The notes: generated by a model not told the origin, from the letters alone. A stretch of 64,000 nt of DNA from Planctomycetaceae bacterium UBA2671 (GCA_002359185.1 DEML01000026.1:1-64000), one strand, 5' to 3'. Positions 1-9,425 are shown, counted from the stretch's first letter. Made by a program: numbers and translations.

Positions 1-889
1 CCTTATAGATCGTCGCATTGGGTATCTGCACATGATTGCCTTCGATTGTCATCAGTAAGGTGGAACGCGTGTTGACACTTTGGACAAAACCTTTGAAACC
101 AGCAACCTGAATCAAATCACCACCAGCAAAAGGCCTTTGGATACTAATCAGAATGCTGGATAGAAAGTTTTCTGCGATATCGCGAAAAGCAAAGCCGAGT
201 ATCAGCCCTAGTAATCCGGTACCTCCGAGAACCGTCACTGCCAGTCGAGTTAAGCCGGAAACTTTCAAAACCAGATAAAGCCCTAGTACAAAGACCGGCA
301 CGGCGACCGCACGCGAGGCGACATCGCGTAACAGATTACTCTTCACACGACGTTGCAGGAAATAGGCTGCCAACTGAGTCGACCATTTTGTCGCCATCCA
401 GGTTAAAAACAATAAGAACAAACCCACTGCGATGAGAGGGCTATTCTGAACGGTTTCTTTTCCCAGACTTTGTAACTCCAACCAGGCGGGCGAAAGATCC
501 CACATCGAGCGTTCAATGACCTGAATCCGATTCACAACCGCAACAACATCCTGCGTATTCCCGGCTAACTTCCCGGCCCACTCTTTATGAGCTTCGTTCG
601 GAGTTCGACCACGCAGAAAGACGACACCTTCCTCTACTTCAACTTGCGGCTGCTCAAACCATTGGGTTGCTCGCAGAATACTTACGAGCCGCGATGAGAT
701 GTCTATGTCTTCTGCAAGTGGTTCAACATCAACCTTTTGTGGAATTTCCGGAGTTGTATCCTCTGGAATGTCTGTATTTTCGACCTCGGGAGGTGATATC
801 TGAGCAGTTGCAAAATCTGGAAACAGAAAGAGACAAAAGCAGAAGATAAGAACAAATCTTTTCATCAATGTGAGATTCATTTTGGTCAT
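1..889 (-). CDS. BON-domain mechanosensitive (MscS-type) channel, C-terminus outside window
   Basis: 296 residues of a minus-strand frame are open from position 889 to the window edge; the 3' part of the gene lies outside. What is seen: a signal peptide at about residues 9-30 ending in ATAQ, an acidic/Pro linker, a BON-like domain at about 60-125 (RLVSILRATQWFEQPQV, then EGVVFLRGRT), and hydrophobic segments at about 150-166, 192-210 and 215-235. The last is the Gly/Ala-rich pore-type helix, followed by FRDIAENFLSS and RPFAGGDLIQV, the conserved entry into the MscS beta domain. MscS proteins release osmolytes on membrane tension; BON domains are thought to bind phospholipid or envelope. The fusion therefore probably sits in the cytoplasmic membrane with BON in the periplasm. 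In-frame ATGs at 889, 880 and 865 are all possible starts and none has a clear ribosome site. Confidence 0.88.
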   Translation of the reverse strand, partial: MTKMNLTLMKRFVLIFCFCLFLFPDFATAQISPPEVENTDIPEDTTPEIPQKVDVEPLAEDIDISSRLVSILRATQWFEQPQVEVEEGVVFLRGRTPNEAHKEWAGKLAGNTQDVVAVVNRIQVIERSMWDLSPAWLELQSLGKETVQNSPLIAVGLFLLFLTWMATKWSTQLAAYFLQRRVKSNLLRDVASRAVAVPVFVLGLYLVLKVSGLTRLAVTVLGGTGLLGLILGFAFRDIAENFLSSILISIQRPFAGGDLIQVAGFKGFVQSVNTRSTLLMTIEGNHVQIPNATIYK

Positions 890-929
890 TACTATTTTAT
901 TAATATGATTTATGCAAGGGAGAGTTAAG

Positions 930-1124
930 TTATTTGCTGACGGCGTTCCCCCAATTGCCGGATTGATGATCACGACCACATTGATGATGTAATAATTGAT
1001 CCTCTTTGTTAGCTCCACAATGATCGCAACATTCGTTTGATATTCCGGTGGATAATTTATGCCAGCAGTCCTGCGAGTAATCCATGAGCTGGTTGAAAAC
1101 TGATCTCCTAACCCTCTTACACAT
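930..1124 (-). CDS. small Cys/His-rich protein, unknown
   Basis: A 64-residue ORF starts 9 bases after the stop of the PLP decarboxylase gene and would be the last gene of that operon. It is rich in Cys and His (CCDHC near the middle, then LHHQCGRDH), which could bind a metal, but I do not recognise a family. The ribosome site is weak. The tight spacing behind an operon is the main reason to keep it; it could equally be a chance ORF. Confidence 0.35.
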   Translation of the reverse strand: MCKRVRRSVFNQLMDYSQDCWHKLSTGISNECCDHCGANKEDQLLHHQCGRDHQSGNWGNAVSK

Positions 1125-1133
1125 AGGTTACGA

Positions 1134-2639
1134 TCATCTCATCTCTCCCAATGGAGGACGATCGATTTTATCCAGCTGAACGGATTCATGATCGTCCCTA
1201 TTCACTACCAGATTATTTGCCAGTGGAAACTGATGCGAGCGACTTTCGAGAAAGTGCATCAGATAACCGGCTGTGTTGGGAAAGATGATCAGATCGCCAA
1301 TGTTGACCCCGGCTGGAAATCGGAATTTGCGAAGTGAGATCAATTCGGACTCAGTGCAGTATGCTCCTACCAGATAACCTTCCATTGTCTGTTTCAAATA
1401 CGCAGTTTGATTGATACTGATTTTGGGAATCAAAATAGGATCAACAAGAAAATCATCGCTCGTTGTTCGGCATTGTGTTCGATTCATCGACAGACCGATG
1501 TACCAGTCACCATTGGGATGCTGTTTGCGAAATTGCACTTGTGCAACAGTCATTCCACAACCATCCAACACGCTTCGTCCCGGTTCACACCGAAGTTGCA
1601 CACCTCGGTTTCTCAATGCTGCTGCAATTGTCGATGATTCAAATTGTGCATCGAGTAATCCAGCCAGCCAAACGGCCCTTACAGGCGACTGATAGTATGG
1701 ATAGCAATTGCGCTTGCCGTGTAGTTCATTGTTGATTGCGATCAATCCCAAACCATGATTGCGATAGGTGATTGGCTCGCCACGACCAAGCAGGGCTTCT
1801 GCATGTTGTACCCAGAACTCCTCCCACTGAGTTTCATTTTCCAGATAACACATCGGCAAACCTCCGCCGATATCCAGAAAAGAGATCTGATGTCCTGAAG
1901 TTCTCATATGATCAAGCACTGGCAGGCATTGAGCCACAGCCGCAATCCGTTGAGAAAGGGAATAACCATCCAGATGAAAATGTAAGCCAATAATTTTTAT
2001 TCTGGACTGCTCGACATCTGGAATTATGTGTTCAACAATTTGCTCAATTGCGGCAATATCGAACCCGAAGCGGGAATGGAGTTTAATCTCATCATGCAGG
2101 AATCCACTGAGTCGCAAAGCAATATTTGCATTTTGATTGAGTGATTCTGTGATTATCAGAAGTTGCTTCAGTTCATCAGGATTATCCACTGCAATTGTGA
2201 CTTCGTGATTTACACAAATTTCAAGAAGTCGGTAATTCTTGACTGCAGCAGTACAAATGAGTTCGCGCCCCGAAACACCTTGATTGAGAACCTGAGTTAA
2301 TTCCTGCTCGCTGGCAACATCAATTCCCGCACCAGTGCTCACAGCTGCATCAACAAGGGCCAGACATTTGTTGGCTTTCCGCGCGAAATAAACTCGAAAA
2401 TCGACATCTCGCTGCCTGGCCACTTCGTTCAATTCTTCTATGTTCTTCACGAGTGGTTCAGGACAGATGACGTTGAGTGGCGAACCGAAATCATCGATCC
2501 ATTCCGCTAAGGAATTGCCTGTGAGTAAATCGATCTGCCACTTCTCCAATTTTGCATCAAGAGGAGAAATCCCCCTGCAACGTTCCCGGATTTGAGAGAA
2601 GCCGGAATCGAAGGTCTTTTCTGCGAAATGAGTATCCAT
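1134..2639 (-). CDS. type III-fold PLP-dependent decarboxylase (DAP/Orn decarboxylase-like, SbnH-like)
   Basis: 501 residues, matching the fold-type III (alanine racemase-like barrel) group IV decarboxylases that include diaminopimelate decarboxylase and siderophore decarboxylases such as SbnH. Visible motifs: the PLP lysine in YFARKANKC (K88), a substrate-side HFHLDGYS, the glycine-rich phosphate site GGGLPMC, CEPGRSVLDGCG in the second half, and GAYCTESELI near residue 435 at the place of the catalytic Cys of the partner subunit. The gene lies 24 bases after the FAD protein gene and shares its direction, so the two are probably cotranscribed. It probably removes CO2 from an amino acid carrying a diamino group; the substrate cannot be read from sequence. 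Its context beside a SbnA homologue, not lysine-pathway genes, argues against a housekeeping LysA. Confidence 0.85.
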   Translation of the reverse strand: MDTHFAEKTFDSGFSQIRERCRGISPLDAKLEKWQIDLLTGNSLAEWIDDFGSPLNVICPEPLVKNIEELNEVARQRDVDFRVYFARKANKCLALVDAAVSTGAGIDVASEQELTQVLNQGVSGRELICTAAVKNYRLLEICVNHEVTIAVDNPDELKQLLIITESLNQNANIALRLSGFLHDEIKLHSRFGFDIAAIEQIVEHIIPDVEQSRIKIIGLHFHLDGYSLSQRIAAVAQCLPVLDHMRTSGHQISFLDIGGGLPMCYLENETQWEEFWVQHAEALLGRGEPITYRNHGLGLIAINNELHGKRNCYPYYQSPVRAVWLAGLLDAQFESSTIAAALRNRGVQLRCEPGRSVLDGCGMTVAQVQFRKQHPNGDWYIGLSMNRTQCRTTSDDFLVDPILIPKISINQTAYLKQTMEGYLVGAYCTESELISLRKFRFPAGVNIGDLIIFPNTAGYLMHFLESRSHQFPLANNLVVNRDDHESVQLDKIDRPPLGEMR

Positions 2640-2663
2640 AAATGAATAGATTCCTGTTAGCTC

Positions 2664-4364
2664 TCAAGACTGTATCATCAATAGTCGTTTGATGACTCCA
2701 CTGGCCCAAAGTCGATCGTGTTCATGCAATTTCCGACTTAATGTGTCATTACCCAGAACGCATCCTTCCGTGGCTCGGCCTAAAATTGCCAACCCTGCTG
2801 TATCGCCGGGGATCTCTGAAATCGGTCTCCCGGCTCGATCGATATCGATCCCCAGGGTGGGATCAATACACTTTATCGATCCACGACTTAACAATGAACC
2901 AATCGGTCCAGTCGTGGCCGGGGTATTTGGCGAAGCAATCACAGCATTAATACATTTGTCGAGATTGACTGTTATGCTGTCATTCGAGATTTTCATAATT
3001 CCATTATGTTCGGTCAATGAAGGCTGAGCGAGAAATGTTAGATCAATCATTCCGTGATCGATTAATGCGAGAATTTTTCGAACGTTTTCCTCAGAGGGGC
3101 CGAAGGCGATTCGTTCCATCTCGACTGCCAATAGTTTAAATTGAGTCCACCCGTTATTCGTAAGGCCGCCGTGGCTGATTGTTTTCACCAGGGCAGGGTA
3201 AAGTTGACGCCAGGCTTCCCCAATCGACCATCCTGCATCAGGCGGTCGATTTCCGAGTGCGATCTCGGCTGATTGACGCATGACATTGGTTACCATTTCA
3301 GGTGGCAGCAATCGCCAGTTCTCAAACCATTGGGTGACTTCTGTGACACTGTGAATACTTCCTTTGATATCAGTAAGGGCTTCTGAAGCAGCGCGAATAA
3401 CAGGCTGCCAGAGACAGGCATCGAAACGAGATGGACTTATTGGTAAATCAGAATTCAGGATTTCAGTTCGCCATTTATCCCAGATTGCAGTATCGACGGT
3501 ATCAATCAGTGTCGGACTTGATGGCTTGGCTAGCATTGGACGACCAGTTCGGGAATATGGATAAATGATTTCCGGCTCCCATCCTCCTGGTTCATACTGC
3601 AACTCATTTCCGCATTCATGAAACTTGCCACCTCGTCCTTCTGTCAGAGAAAGTGCTGCATCGATCGCTGTCAAACCGAATCCCCGTAATGCAACTTTTG
3701 CCTGGGGAGCCACTTGTTGCAGATTTAATTGTTTACAGATCGGAAAGACTCCCTCGATCAATCTCTCGGAACTGATTTCTTCTTGCATTGCAGTTGTTCG
3801 CCAGCCTTCGTGCCCTATAGTAAGCAGAACTTCATTTGCCTGAAGTGTTTGACTGCTCAAACTGACTCGCCAGTGATCCTCGGTCCGTTTAATCTCGTCA
3901 ACTTTATCTCGAATCAAACTGACTTCCGCGAATCTTGAGAGTCGCTCTGCAACAAGCCTGAAACAATGATGAAGGTATTCACCAACGATTGCACGGGGAA
4001 CAAAGGCATTGGGATCCGCAAAACCAGGATGATGAAGACGCATCCATTCCACCAGTGAAAGCTGTTGGAGTGTTCGATCTTCTCTATTCACCCAGGCATC
4101 AATATGCCTAGCAGCGAAATTCATCCGTAAGTGGTGAGGTTGACGAATATCGTATGTGCATCCCGCTCCGGGATACTGGCAAGGTTCGATGACCGTCACA
4201 TAGAGCCGTGGAATTTGATCTAACTGCTGGAGTTCATTCGCAAGGCTATCGAGGCAATAAAGTCCACGAGGACCACATCCAACAACCGCGAGTTGGTAAC
4301 TGTTAGAAGCGGGTCGAGATGAAACATGAGAAGACGCAGTGGACTCTAAACATTTCTCAATCAT
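2664..4364 (-). CDS. FAD/NAD(P)-binding protein (NAD_binding_9 family)
   Basis: About 566 residues from the ATG at 4364. That ATG overlaps the stop of the upstream gene by one base (TGATG), which marks translational coupling; a frame extension to 4454 exists but lies wholly inside the upstream gene. The dinucleotide-binding motif VVGCGPRGLY is near the N-terminus, followed by YPGAGCTYD, LRMNFAARHIDAW and FVPRAIVGEYL, a pattern I associate with the NAD_binding_9 oxidoreductase-like family. A C-terminal GLAILGRATEG resembles the second nucleotide site of such flavoproteins. No signal peptide, so probably cytoplasmic. Inferred role: an oxidation step between the SbnA-like synthase and the decarboxylase. 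Known SbnB (an ornithine-cyclodeaminase relative) does such a step in staphyloferrin B synthesis and is absent here. Confidence 0.8.
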   Translation of the reverse strand: MIEKCLESTASSHVSSRPASNSYQLAVVGCGPRGLYCLDSLANELQQLDQIPRLYVTVIEPCQYPGAGCTYDIRQPHHLRMNFAARHIDAWVNREDRTLQQLSLVEWMRLHHPGFADPNAFVPRAIVGEYLHHCFRLVAERLSRFAEVSLIRDKVDEIKRTEDHWRVSLSSQTLQANEVLLTIGHEGWRTTAMQEEISSERLIEGVFPICKQLNLQQVAPQAKVALRGFGLTAIDAALSLTEGRGGKFHECGNELQYEPGGWEPEIIYPYSRTGRPMLAKPSSPTLIDTVDTAIWDKWRTEILNSDLPISPSRFDACLWQPVIRAASEALTDIKGSIHSVTEVTQWFENWRLLPPEMVTNVMRQSAEIALGNRPPDAGWSIGEAWRQLYPALVKTISHGGLTNNGWTQFKLLAVEMERIAFGPSEENVRKILALIDHGMIDLTFLAQPSLTEHNGIMKISNDSITVNLDKCINAVIASPNTPATTGPIGSLLSRGSIKCIDPTLGIDIDRAGRPISEIPGDTAGLAILGRATEGCVLGNDTLSRKLHEHDRLWASGVIKRLLMIQS

Positions 4365-5437
4365 CACGACGGAATTCTTTCCGTACTGAGAGCTGGGCCA
4401 TTGATCCTCTGTGTGATCTCTTCGGCAGAAGCTCCAAGGGAAGTTGATACCCACTCCTCATTGAAAACCGTATCGAGATAGCGCGTCCCCGAATCGTGAA
4501 GGATCGCGACGCATGATTTTCCAGAAAGGTCGTATTGCATTGAACGAACCGATTCCAATACCCCCCCGGCCGACCCACCAATCAAGACGGCTTCACACTG
4601 CGCCGCTCGATGGCAACCGACAACGCAATCAATGTCAGTCACTCTAACTAGATGATCGAAGTTCTGATTTCGTGCCAGGCGGGGTTCACGACCTGCTCCC
4701 AAACCAGGAATCTTACGCATACCGGGCTTACCACCAAACAGCACGCTCCCCTGTGCATCCACGGCTACGACTTGCGTTTTTCTGCCGTGCGTCCGTAAAT
4801 AGTCTCGGCAACCCTGAGCAGTCCCTGTGCTGCTGGTTGCGACAAACAGATAGTCAATCTCTCCAGCTAATGCTTCATCGATTTCACGAATTGTTCCAAG
4901 TTCATGAGCTTTTGGATTTTGACAATTCGCATACTGATTAGGCCAGAAGCTGCCGGGAATCGTTTCCAGCAACTGACACACGCGAGCCATTCGAGCCGCA
5001 AGGAAATCACCCTCAAGGGGTTCGGTCACCATTTCGATCCTGGCTCCCAATGCTTTTATGATTTTAACATTCTGCTTCTGAGCATTCGGATCAACAACGC
5101 AAATCAGCTTGAGTCCGTGATAACGACAGACCTGTGCCAAACCGATACCCATGTTGCCGGAAGATGATTCGACGATCGTTGAGTCTTTAGTAATTTCTCC
5201 TTGCGCGAGAGCCTGCTGAATCATTTGGAAAGCAGGGCGATCCTTAGCACTTCCGCCAGGATTTGCCGATTCCAGCTTCACAGAGAGTTGAACTTGTTTG
5301 CTGTCCAGATAGCGGTTGAACTTCACAATAGGTGTTTGGCCAATCGCTTCGAGTATTCCATTGGATATTTTATGGCCTGAGTTCTCTGTTGGGGTGGCGA
5401 AACGAAATTTCTTTTCCTCAATTGTTAAACTCCTCAC
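4364..5437 (-). CDS. SbnA-like PLP-dependent synthase (cysteine synthase superfamily)
   Basis: 357 residues of the tryptophan-synthase-beta/cysteine-synthase fold. The PLP lysine is in NPGGSAKDRP (K65), the substrate loop is SSSGNMG (about 91-97), and the phosphate-binding stretch is SSTGTAQG. The C-terminal half contains HDSGTRYLDTVFNEEW, which is nearer to SbnA, the O-phosphoserine-using enzyme of L-2,3-diaminopropionate synthesis, than to CysK. The start is GTG at 5437 with GAGGAG eight bases upstream; the nearby ATG is followed directly by a stop. First gene of the operon and coupled by TGATG to the flavoprotein gene. Cytoplasmic. A plain cysteine or cystathionine synthase remains possible. 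Confidence 0.82.
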   Translation of the reverse strand: MRSLTIEEKKFRFATPTENSGHKISNGILEAIGQTPIVKFNRYLDSKQVQLSVKLESANPGGSAKDRPAFQMIQQALAQGEITKDSTIVESSSGNMGIGLAQVCRYHGLKLICVVDPNAQKQNVKIIKALGARIEMVTEPLEGDFLAARMARVCQLLETIPGSFWPNQYANCQNPKAHELGTIREIDEALAGEIDYLFVATSSTGTAQGCRDYLRTHGRKTQVVAVDAQGSVLFGGKPGMRKIPGLGAGREPRLARNQNFDHLVRVTDIDCVVGCHRAAQCEAVLIGGSAGGVLESVRSMQYDLSGKSCVAILHDSGTRYLDTVFNEEWVSTSLGASAEEITQRINGPALSTERIPS

Positions 5438-6017
5438 GTCATAATCTCCTCGCCTGTCGAAGTGAACTCTTTAGATGATCTGTTTTGATTGATGAGATAA
5501 CATTAAGAAGAAATGCCACTGACTTTGTGAGTGCAGTTCTCATTAGAACCGAAACACTGACAATCTCAGAGGCACCTTTTCCAAAAATCCTGTCATTCGT
5601 GGTAAGCCCCGGCATCAACGACAGGATAAATGGCAATTTCAGCTACCATGTTGAGCACTCGCAGTTCAAGGAATGCACTTACTGTGCCGGAACACTCTCT
5701 TCTGGTCAAAACTTATCTCGCAGATGACAAAATCGAATATATTCAAAGAGAAATGAATGGCGAAAAGTAATTTTTCAAACAGAGTTGAATCGTTCACGCT
5801 CGGAATGATCGCCAAACGATCAACAAATCGCACTCTCAAAATATTATTCTATCGACGGGAAATCCGTTATTTGTTTACGGACATGATCAAGATCAATTAG
5901 TGTCGGAAGTTATCTGAATTGATTTGCATCACGAAATAGAGTTGCAGATTTGAGGGGAGATGCGTATTGTGAACAAACGATTCGCTGGAGAGGTTTACTA
6001 TTCAAGGAGGGGAATTC
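5438..6017. other. divergent intergenic region
   Basis: 580 bases between the SbnA-like operon (-) and the secreted protein gene (+), presumably carrying both promoters. It is AT-richer than its neighbours. Short ORFs on both strands look like chance. I see no convincing Fur or Zur box and no strong hairpin. A clear Shine-Dalgarno AAGGAGG at 6004-6010 serves the gene starting at 6018. Confidence 0.5.
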
Positions 6018-7463
6018 GTGAAACATTTACTGATCGGTTTAATGGCACTGAGTCTGTGTTCGCAATTGATTGCAGAAGAGCAGACTTCTTTGGAATCACG
6101 GTTAGAGGCTCGCTTCGTATGGAAGCAGGCTGGAGATAATGCGTCCGAGACAATATCTCTGGCAGAATTGTTCGACCAGATTCACGAGCAACATCAGATT
6201 CGTATCCGGCTCGATCGGGCGGTCAGCAATCTGATGGTTCAGTCGATTGCTTCGGAAGGTGACCCCGTCGTTTATCAAACGGATCAGGTGGCTGTTTATT
6301 CCTCATCCCCAACCATCCAGATGCCCGGGATCCAGATGACTGTAGCGGGGGGTGCTTATCCGTGCCCAACCTGCCCATCAACTCCGACTCCAATTTCTCC
6401 CTATTCGGTTGCCAACTCTCCGATCGCTGTCACATCAGAATCAGTCCCATTATATTCCTCTCAATCAACTCCAGTTGTGCAATATCCTCAGGTGAGTGTC
6501 GAGGTGAAAGCGAGCGAACCTGCTCCAGTGCAAGCGAATGGTGCTCCAGTGATCGAACCGACTCAGGCAACACCTCTCAAAGAGGCGGTCGAGGCGACTC
6601 CTGCAACTCCCGTTGATGAGACTGCTGAGACAGCCCCTGTTGCCCCTGCAGTTGAAGAAGAAACTGATCAGCCAGTCCCAGTTCCTCCTGAAGAAACTGC
6701 TGAAGTTCAGGAAGAGAAATCAGTGACCATTGGGTTGCACGAAAAGATCTTTGAAAAGTGCGATATTCCCACAAGCTATCTCGATGATTCGATGACTGTC
6801 GAACAGGTGATTCGTGCAGCGATTGCCCAAATTGGCACAATGCTCGACGTTTCGGGGGAACTCGATGGAATCCCCTCATCTTATACGCACGTTTACGACT
6901 GGGATCTGATGGTGAAGGATGAAACCGTTTATATCACCACCAAACTGCAGTCGAACCTGCATAAAATCGTGCGAGTTTATAAGACCCCTCAAGAGGGAAA
7001 TTTCACATCCGAAGAACTTGCAGCCTGTATTCAGAAATCGATTCGCCCCTGGAGTTGGCGGGATAACATCGACAACATCGTCGATATGGTGAAGTTCGAA
7101 TTGCCCGATAACTTTCAATTTCCCGATCTGTCAGCTTCAAATCTGAAAGTCGATCTCTCAGGTGATGGGGATCTGGTTTCAGTCAATAAAGACAATGAAG
7201 GAAAGGAATCAGAGTCTACGTCCTCAAGCATCGACCCTTCTATTTCCTGGGCGGCAATGAAAGCGATGGGGTCTTTGTTTTCGACGGGAACCAAAGCCTT
7301 TGCACACGGAATGCTCTCCACAACTGAAATGCTGCACTACGGCGATCCACCAACGGGAACCATCGAAACACTGCCCAATATGCTGATCATTTCTCAATCA
7401 CGCGGTGCCCATCAGGAGATTGCTGATTTGCTTGAGCAACTCCAAGCTGCATCTGTTCAATAA
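6018..7463 (+). CDS. secreted planctomycete protein with Pro/Thr/Glu linker, unknown function
   Basis: 481 residues, GTG start with AAGGAGG eight bases upstream. A signal peptide covers residues 1-19 (hydrophobic core LIGLMALSLCSQLIA). The N-terminal part has a short STN-like stretch (LFDQIHEQHQIRIRL). Then comes a long low-complexity linker rich in Pro, Thr, Val and Glu (about 110-240, including a PCPTCPSTP segment), then a folded C-terminal half with DSMTVEQVIRAAI and the ending LPNMLIISQSRGAHQEIADLL. That last pattern is common in planctomycete proteins distantly like secretin N-domains. No enzyme motif is visible. It stands alone, between a divergent operon and a hairpin terminator. Function unknown. 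Confidence 0.75.
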   Translation: MKHLLIGLMALSLCSQLIAEEQTSLESRLEARFVWKQAGDNASETISLAELFDQIHEQHQIRIRLDRAVSNLMVQSIASEGDPVVYQTDQVAVYSSSPTIQMPGIQMTVAGGAYPCPTCPSTPTPISPYSVANSPIAVTSESVPLYSSQSTPVVQYPQVSVEVKASEPAPVQANGAPVIEPTQATPLKEAVEATPATPVDETAETAPVAPAVEEETDQPVPVPPEETAEVQEEKSVTIGLHEKIFEKCDIPTSYLDDSMTVEQVIRAAIAQIGTMLDVSGELDGIPSSYTHVYDWDLMVKDETVYITTKLQSNLHKIVRVYKTPQEGNFTSEELAACIQKSIRPWSWRDNIDNIVDMVKFELPDNFQFPDLSASNLKVDLSGDGDLVSVNKDNEGKESESTSSSIDPSISWAAMKAMGSLFSTGTKAFAHGMLSTTEMLHYGDPPTGTIETLPNMLIISQSRGAHQEIADLLEQLQAASVQ

Positions 7464-7640
7464 CTGATTGCTGGAGGACTTGATTTATTAAAACGATGTC
7501 TCCCTCTAATTCTCTTCAGAGTCCTTCACAGAACTCTGGAAATTCATCCGTAGCGACCATGACTGGGATCTCGATGAAAATAATTCGAAAGTCGACCGGA
7601 CTGCTCTCCTGAATTTTGAATCGTTCTCGAAGTAATGCAT

Positions 7641-7671
7641 ATAGCCCTCATTGTTCTTCAATGAGGGCTAT
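7641..7671 (+). terminator. hairpin terminator after the 6018-7463 gene
   Basis: ATAGCCCTCATT pairs perfectly with AATGAGGGCTAT over 12 bases with a 7-base loop. Only a short T-run follows (TTCAATTTC), so it may be a weak intrinsic terminator or an mRNA-stabilising hairpin. It lies 178 bases after the stop codon. Confidence 0.65.
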
Positions 7672-7863
7672 TCAATTTCGTAGCAAGATACAGATGCTTG
7701 ACACATGTTAGATCACTTGTGAGACTGAATTTCACGCATCAGCAGTAATTCGATGATGTGTAGATTCTCTTTTGGCCATGACTCCTGGGATTGGCCGATG
7801 AAGAAGTGTGCGTCAGCCATCTGCTCAATGATTATACTTGCCAAATTTAATGAGAGACCGAAA

Positions 7864-9363
7864 ATGACTGGTATTACATCGGATAACATTTCGCATAATC
7901 AGAAGTCTACCGCAGTGGACCTATCGATGAATGGTTCGGCCAGTGGGAAACTATCTCAAGTTAATCGCCGATCATTTTTGAAGAAAGCCGCGACGGGAGT
8001 TGCTGCTGGCATGGCTTTTCAAATTGTTCCCCGGCACGTTCTAGGCGGGAAGGGATTTGTTCCGCCGAGTGAGAAAATCAATATTGCAATGATCGGCTGT
8101 GGCGGACGTGCCCGAGGAAATCTTAAAGGGGTGATGCAACATGCTGATGCGCAGGTGATCGCAGTTGCAGATCCCGCTGAGGAAACCGATACAAAGAACT
8201 TGCGGATTTATCGGACCGTGAACGGGCGCGTCCCTTTCAAGTCCGAAATTGAAGGCTATTACGCAGAAAAGACACCCAATCATGGTTGTGCCGAATACGA
8301 AGATTTCCGTGTCATGCTCGACCGCGAAAAGGACATTGATGCCGTGATGATTTCCACGCCCGATCATCAACATGCCCACAATGCCGTTCATGCGATGCGC
8401 TCAGGCAAACATTGTTACTGCGAAAAACCACTCACCCATAATATCCGTGAAGCTCGTCTCGTTTCCAAAGTTGCAAATGAAATGCAGGTGGCGACACAAA
8501 TGGGGAATCAGGGACATTCGCGTGAGACGATGGCTCAAACGATCGAGTTGATTCGAGGCGGTGTTGTCGGCGATGTTACGGAAGTCCATTCGTGGGTGCC
8601 TGCCAAACGCTGGAATCCTGAATTGATGGCTCCTCCTACGCAAAAAGAGTCCGTTCCGAAGGGACTCAACTGGGATTTGTGGATTGGTCCTCGCGCAATG
8701 CGTCCGTTTCATTCGGCTTATCATCCAGTCCACTGGCGCGACTTCTGGGAATTCGGCTGCGGGGCGCTCGGCGATTTCGCCTGTCACGATATGGACTCTC
8801 CTACATGGGCACTCAATCTGTATGCCCCGGCCACAGTCGAAGCTCATTGTGTCGGTCAAACCCATCCGGACCTGGCACCTCAGGGAACGATCTGTTACTT
8901 CCACTTTCCAAAATCGGGAGATCAACAGGAGTTGAAAATCACCTGGTACGATGGCGGTGTGATGCCTGAACTCCCTGAAGGGGTCGATCCCGTCCGCAAT
9001 CGTTACAGTCGCGGCGTGATGTTTGTCGGCACAAAAGGGCATCTGCTGTGTGAAGGAGCAGGGGGGACACCTCGGTTGATTCGCGACGGTGAACTGATCG
9101 AAAAGCCGGAATTGCCACCGGCCAGTATTCCCCGGGTTCAGGATCATTATCGCGACTGGCTGGACGCCTGCAAAGGAGGACGACCGGCTCTCAGTAACTT
9201 TGAATACGGTGCCCGTTTAACGGAAATCACATTGCTGGGAGTCATGGCTGTTCGGACTGGTGGAAAACTTGAATGGAATCATGACAAGATGCAGGTGAAC
9301 AATGCCCCTGATACGGAAGCAATTATTAATGGGATTTACCGTAAGGGATGGGAAGTTATCTGA
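7864..9363 (+). CDS. Tat-exported Gfo/Idh/MocA family oxidoreductase
   Basis: 499 residues from the ATG at 7864; the frame is open back to 7753, but that extension has no features of a leader. A twin-arginine signal NRRSFLKKAATG is followed by a hydrophobic stretch. The Rossmann motif is IAMIGCGGRARGN, the conserved EKP of the family is in CEKPLTHNIREARL, and the C-terminal domain shows GNQGHS, GDVTEVHSW and the H-W-RDFWEFGCGALGDFACHDMD block typical of planctomycete secreted members. Family role: NAD(P)-dependent oxidation or reduction of sugars or cyclitols; the substrate is unknown. Export by Tat implies folding with bound cofactor before transport. It is followed 62 bases later by a PhyH-type dioxygenase, a plausible partner. 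Paralogue at 56524-57834. Confidence 0.9.
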   Translation: MTGITSDNISHNQKSTAVDLSMNGSASGKLSQVNRRSFLKKAATGVAAGMAFQIVPRHVLGGKGFVPPSEKINIAMIGCGGRARGNLKGVMQHADAQVIAVADPAEETDTKNLRIYRTVNGRVPFKSEIEGYYAEKTPNHGCAEYEDFRVMLDREKDIDAVMISTPDHQHAHNAVHAMRSGKHCYCEKPLTHNIREARLVSKVANEMQVATQMGNQGHSRETMAQTIELIRGGVVGDVTEVHSWVPAKRWNPELMAPPTQKESVPKGLNWDLWIGPRAMRPFHSAYHPVHWRDFWEFGCGALGDFACHDMDSPTWALNLYAPATVEAHCVGQTHPDLAPQGTICYFHFPKSGDQQELKITWYDGGVMPELPEGVDPVRNRYSRGVMFVGTKGHLLCEGAGGTPRLIRDGELIEKPELPPASIPRVQDHYRDWLDACKGGRPALSNFEYGARLTEITLLGVMAVRTGGKLEWNHDKMQVNNAPDTEAIINGIYRKGWEVI

Positions 9364-9425
9364 CAATTCAGCAGAGACTGATCGCATTGAATTGATGTGA
9401 AGTATGGCATGAGAAGGTATTTAGA

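Noticed and set aside
4365..4454. Upstream extension of the flavoprotein
   Set aside because: Falls entirely inside the SbnA-like gene; the TGATG-coupled ATG at 4364 places the dinucleotide motif near the N-terminus as expected.
5439..5727. Short ORFs on both strands upstream of the SbnA-like gene
   Set aside because: Overlapping each other in a promoter region, no ribosome site, no family resemblance.
8401..9147. 248-codon antisense ORF in the Gfo/Idh/MocA gene
   Set aside because: Fully inside a well-supported gene, with no domain of its own.
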